From Clostridia bacterium (lineage in GTDB: Bacteria; Bacillota; Clostridia; Oscillospirales; CAG-272), in assembly GCA_017420845.1 (NCBI GenBank), contig JAFQOC010000356.1:1-7231 (forward strand): DNA of 7,231 nucleotides. Direction: 5' to 3'. The position numbers and the translations under genes were made by a program. The notes under the pieces are model-generated. The model searched no databases and was not told the origin of the DNA. It saw only the letters and a list, made by a program, of their open reading frames with translations. Below, piece by piece: positions 5,737-7,231 of this stretch; within the stretch, counting starts at the first letter, position 1; each line of letters opens with the position of its first letter.

Positions 5737-6309
5737 ATGGAATTCTGGGATCTTCTGGATAAAGACCGCACCCCCCTCGGCCTTACCCACCCCCGCGGAC
5801 GGCAGTACCCCATGCCCCGCGGCACCTACCACACGGTGGTGTCTGTCTTCACGGTGGATGCCAAAAACCGCCTTCTCCTGACCCTCCGCGCCCCCACCAA
5901 GGGGATGTACCCGGGTTACTGGGAGTTCACGGGAGGCTCGGGTGTGGCGGGCGAGGACAGCCTGACCTCGGCCCACCGCGAGCTTGTGGAGGAGACGGGG
6001 ATAAACTGCCCCCCCGAGGAGCTGATCTTCCTCGGCACTCTCCGCGAGCCCTCGGCCTTCATGGATTGCTACCTCTGCCGCCCGGGTAGCGCGGGGGAGG
6101 ACACCCCCATCACCCTGCAGGAGTGGGAGACCGTGGACTACCGATGGGTCACCTTCCGCGAGTTCGAGACCATGATCCACAAGGGTCTGATCCCCCCGCC
6201 CTGCGCCATGCGCTACGGCTTCGTCAAAGCGAAGCTCACCGAGATCATCGGGGAGGATGCGTGGCTGCAGCCCGACGCGGAGGAAGTGTCTACGCCGGAA
6301 AACAGGTAA
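5737..6309 (+). CDS. Nudix hydrolase of the IPP-isomerase-like (YfcD-type) group
   Basis: This 190-residue protein has a full Nudix box at residues 67-89: Gly67, Glu73 and RELVEETGI (81-89), with metal-binding Glu82, Glu85 and Glu86. It starts MEFWDLLDKDRTPLG and has G-T-Y-H-T-V-V-S-V-F (29-38) and K-G-M-Y-P-G-Y-W-E (55-63). This arrangement, with an E-x-W-D-x-x-D opening and a Pro-Gly-x-Trp-Glu before the box, is characteristic of the isopentenyl-diphosphate-isomerase-like Nudix group that includes YfcD. These are generally stand-alone hydrolases of uncertain substrate, not true isomerases. GGAGGTGA (5721-5728) is eight bases before the ATG at 5737; an in-frame TTG at 5719 overlaps that site and is unlikely to be the start. 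It is not closely similar to the neighbouring Nudix protein outside the box, so a recent duplication is unlikely. Confidence 0.88.
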   Translation: MEFWDLLDKDRTPLGLTHPRGRQYPMPRGTYHTVVSVFTVDAKNRLLLTLRAPTKGMYPGYWEFTGGSGVAGEDSLTSAHRELVEETGINCPPEELIFLGTLREPSAFMDCYLCRPGSAGEDTPITLQEWETVDYRWVTFREFETMIHKGLIPPPCAMRYGFVKAKLTEIIGEDAWLQPDAEEVSTPENR

Positions 6310-6321
6310 CGCTTCCGTGTT

Positions 6322-6441
6322 ACCCTCTCACCCGCCCGCGGCGGGAGCTCTCCCATAGGGAGAGCCTTTTGGCGGAGCGTGACCCCAAAGCCTTCCCTTA
6401 TGGGGGAGGTGTCGCGCCCGTAAGGGCGTGACGGAGAGGGC
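6322..6441. repeat. Imperfect inverted-repeat intergenic element
   Basis: Two arms of about 50 bases (6322-6372 and 6384-6441) are diverged inverted copies. The outer ends are CCCTCTC (6323-6329) and GAGAGGG (6434-6440). The inner ends are GAGCCTTTTGG on one side and, reversed, GAAGGCTTTGG on the other. Each arm has its own hairpin: CCCGCC-CGC-GGCGGG (6331-6345) in the left arm and CGCCC-GTAA-GGGCG (6415-6428) in the right. No open frame fits it. It looks like a non-coding, MITE- or REP-like element of the kind common between genes in GC-rich gut Clostridia. Confidence 0.65.
6347..6370 (+). terminator. Hairpin with T-run after the second Nudix gene, inside the repeat
   Basis: GCTCTCCC (6347-6354) pairs perfectly with GGGAGAGC (6358-6365) across ATA and is followed by C and TTTT (6367-6370). 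It lies 37 bases after the Nudix stop and belongs to the left arm of the inverted-repeat element. The T-run is short, so termination may be partial. Confidence 0.5.
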
Positions 6442-6507
6442 TACAAGAAAGGGAAGCCCACCCCGTGCCGGTCGATTTGTTCAAGAGATTTCTCAAGGAG
6501 ATAGCCC

Positions 6508-7167
6508 ATGAGTCAAGATAACATCACCCCCGCACCCGTCCTCTACACCACCCTGGAGGGGGTAGGGAAGGACGAATTCGAGGAAAAGCGCTCGGTATTC
6601 ATCGGCCACGCCGCACACGTCTGTAGCGAGGAGGAGGCCATGGCCTTCATCAAGCAGAAGCAGAAGGCCTACGCCGACGCCACCCACAACGTCTGGGCCT
6701 ACCGCATCAGCGGTGGCACCTCCACCGAGCAGGCCGCCCGCTACTCCGACGACGGCGAGCCCCAAGGCTCCTCGGGCCTACCCACCCTGGAGGCCATCCG
6801 CAAGAAGGGGGTCTTCGACTGCGTGGTGGTCACCACCCGCTACTTCGGCGGGACCCTTTTGGGCGTGGGCGGTCTCATCCGCGCCTACTCCCACGCGGCG
6901 AGCATCGCCCTGGAGGCGGCCAATATCATCACCTACGAAAAGTTCACCGAGTTCATGCTGGAGACCACCTACTCCGACTACCAGCTCATCCTCCAGGAGC
7001 TGCCCCGATACGGGGTCCTCACCGATGACAGCGTGTTTTCGGATCGGGTGACCCTGACCCTGGCGGTGAAGTGCACCCAATACGAGGATCTCTGCACCCG
7101 CCTGGGGGAGGTCACCGCGGGGCGGTGCTTCCTCATGGAGACGGGGGAGCGGTTTGATTATCGGTGA
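6508..7167 (+). CDS. yigZ: YigZ/IMPACT family protein (UPF0029 plus DUF1949)
   Basis: This 219-residue cytoplasmic protein has the two-domain build of bacterial YigZ (B. subtilis YvyE). The N-terminal IMPACT/UPF0029 domain (about 18-135) carries the family signature: ADATHNVWAYRI, then RYSDDGEPQGSSGLP, and VVVTTRYFGGTLLGVGGLIR. The C-terminal ferredoxin-like DUF1949 domain (about 145-205) follows. Length matches the usual 205-217. Bacterial members have a structurally suggested nucleic-acid-binding role, and eukaryotic IMPACT regulates GCN2, but the bacterial function is not established. AAGGAG (6495-6500) is seven bases before the ATG. It follows the inverted-repeat element and precedes a strong terminator, so it is the last gene of this run. 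No clear promoter of its own was found. Confidence 0.95.
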   Translation: MSQDNITPAPVLYTTLEGVGKDEFEEKRSVFIGHAAHVCSEEEAMAFIKQKQKAYADATHNVWAYRISGGTSTEQAARYSDDGEPQGSSGLPTLEAIRKKGVFDCVVVTTRYFGGTLLGVGGLIRAYSHAASIALEAANIITYEKFTEFMLETTYSDYQLILQELPRYGVLTDDSVFSDRVTLTLAVKCTQYEDLCTRLGEVTAGRCFLMETGERFDYR

Positions 7168-7187
7168 GATGTGTGCGCCCGAACATA

Positions 7188-7229
7188 GGAAAAGAACCCA
7201 ACCGACAGCGGAAGGGTTCTTTCCTTTTT
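7188..7229 (+). terminator. Rho-independent terminator after yigZ
   Basis: GGAAAAGAACCC (7188-7199) pairs with GGGTTCTTTCC (7214-7224) with one bulged A, and TTTTT follows at 7225-7229. A short CCG/CGG pairing sits in the loop. It starts 21 bases after the yigZ stop and runs nearly to the window end. Confidence 0.88.
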
Positions 7230-7231
7230 GC

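Overview
The window looks like the chromosome of an endospore-forming member of the Clostridia. Pointers are spoVT (a forespore regulator), strong GGAGGTGA ribosome binding sites, a zinc-type L31 protein and an AspT-like transporter. The genes from hflX onward are visibly GC-rich and intergenic DNA carries GC-rich palindromic repeats, which suggests a gut Oscillospirales-like lineage. That placement is an inference; nothing in the window proves it. Most of the content is housekeeping, and no complete new defence or mobile system is present.

Layout. 1-201 is the C-terminal end of a sugar-type ABC transporter permease. A strong hairpin at 237-266 separates it from the convergent spoVT (279-848, minus strand). 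The 849-1336 gap holds a candidate sigma-G promoter for spoVT, a divergent sigma-A-like promoter, and an unlisted frameshifted remnant of a TIR-domain gene (982-1217). It ends with a perfect-consensus sigma-A promoter (1265-1293), which drives an AspT/YidE-type membrane transporter (1337-3148). That transporter carries an unusual N-terminal signal-peptide-like and four-cysteine extension. rpmE (3362-3571, ribosomal protein L31) follows as its own transcription unit, with a strong promoter, a foldable leader that could cover the ribosome binding site, and a terminator (3632-3676).

From 3703 to the end lies a co-directional run: a palindromic tandem repeat, hflX (3808-5190), two different Nudix hydrolases (5231-5674 and 5737-6309), a large inverted-repeat element (6322-6441), and a YigZ/IMPACT-family gene (6508-7167) closed by a terminator (7188-7229). 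HflX rescues stalled ribosomes, Nudix enzymes clear or process nucleoside-diphosphate-linked compounds, and YigZ-family proteins are thought to bind nucleic acid or translation components. A stress or maintenance theme is plausible, but only the shared strand and short gaps support it.

The points most worth a second look are the TIR remnant with an apparently intact promoter and ribosome binding site, the Cys4 extension on the AspT-like transporter, the L31 leader, and two intergenic repeats that share a 15-base hairpin core.
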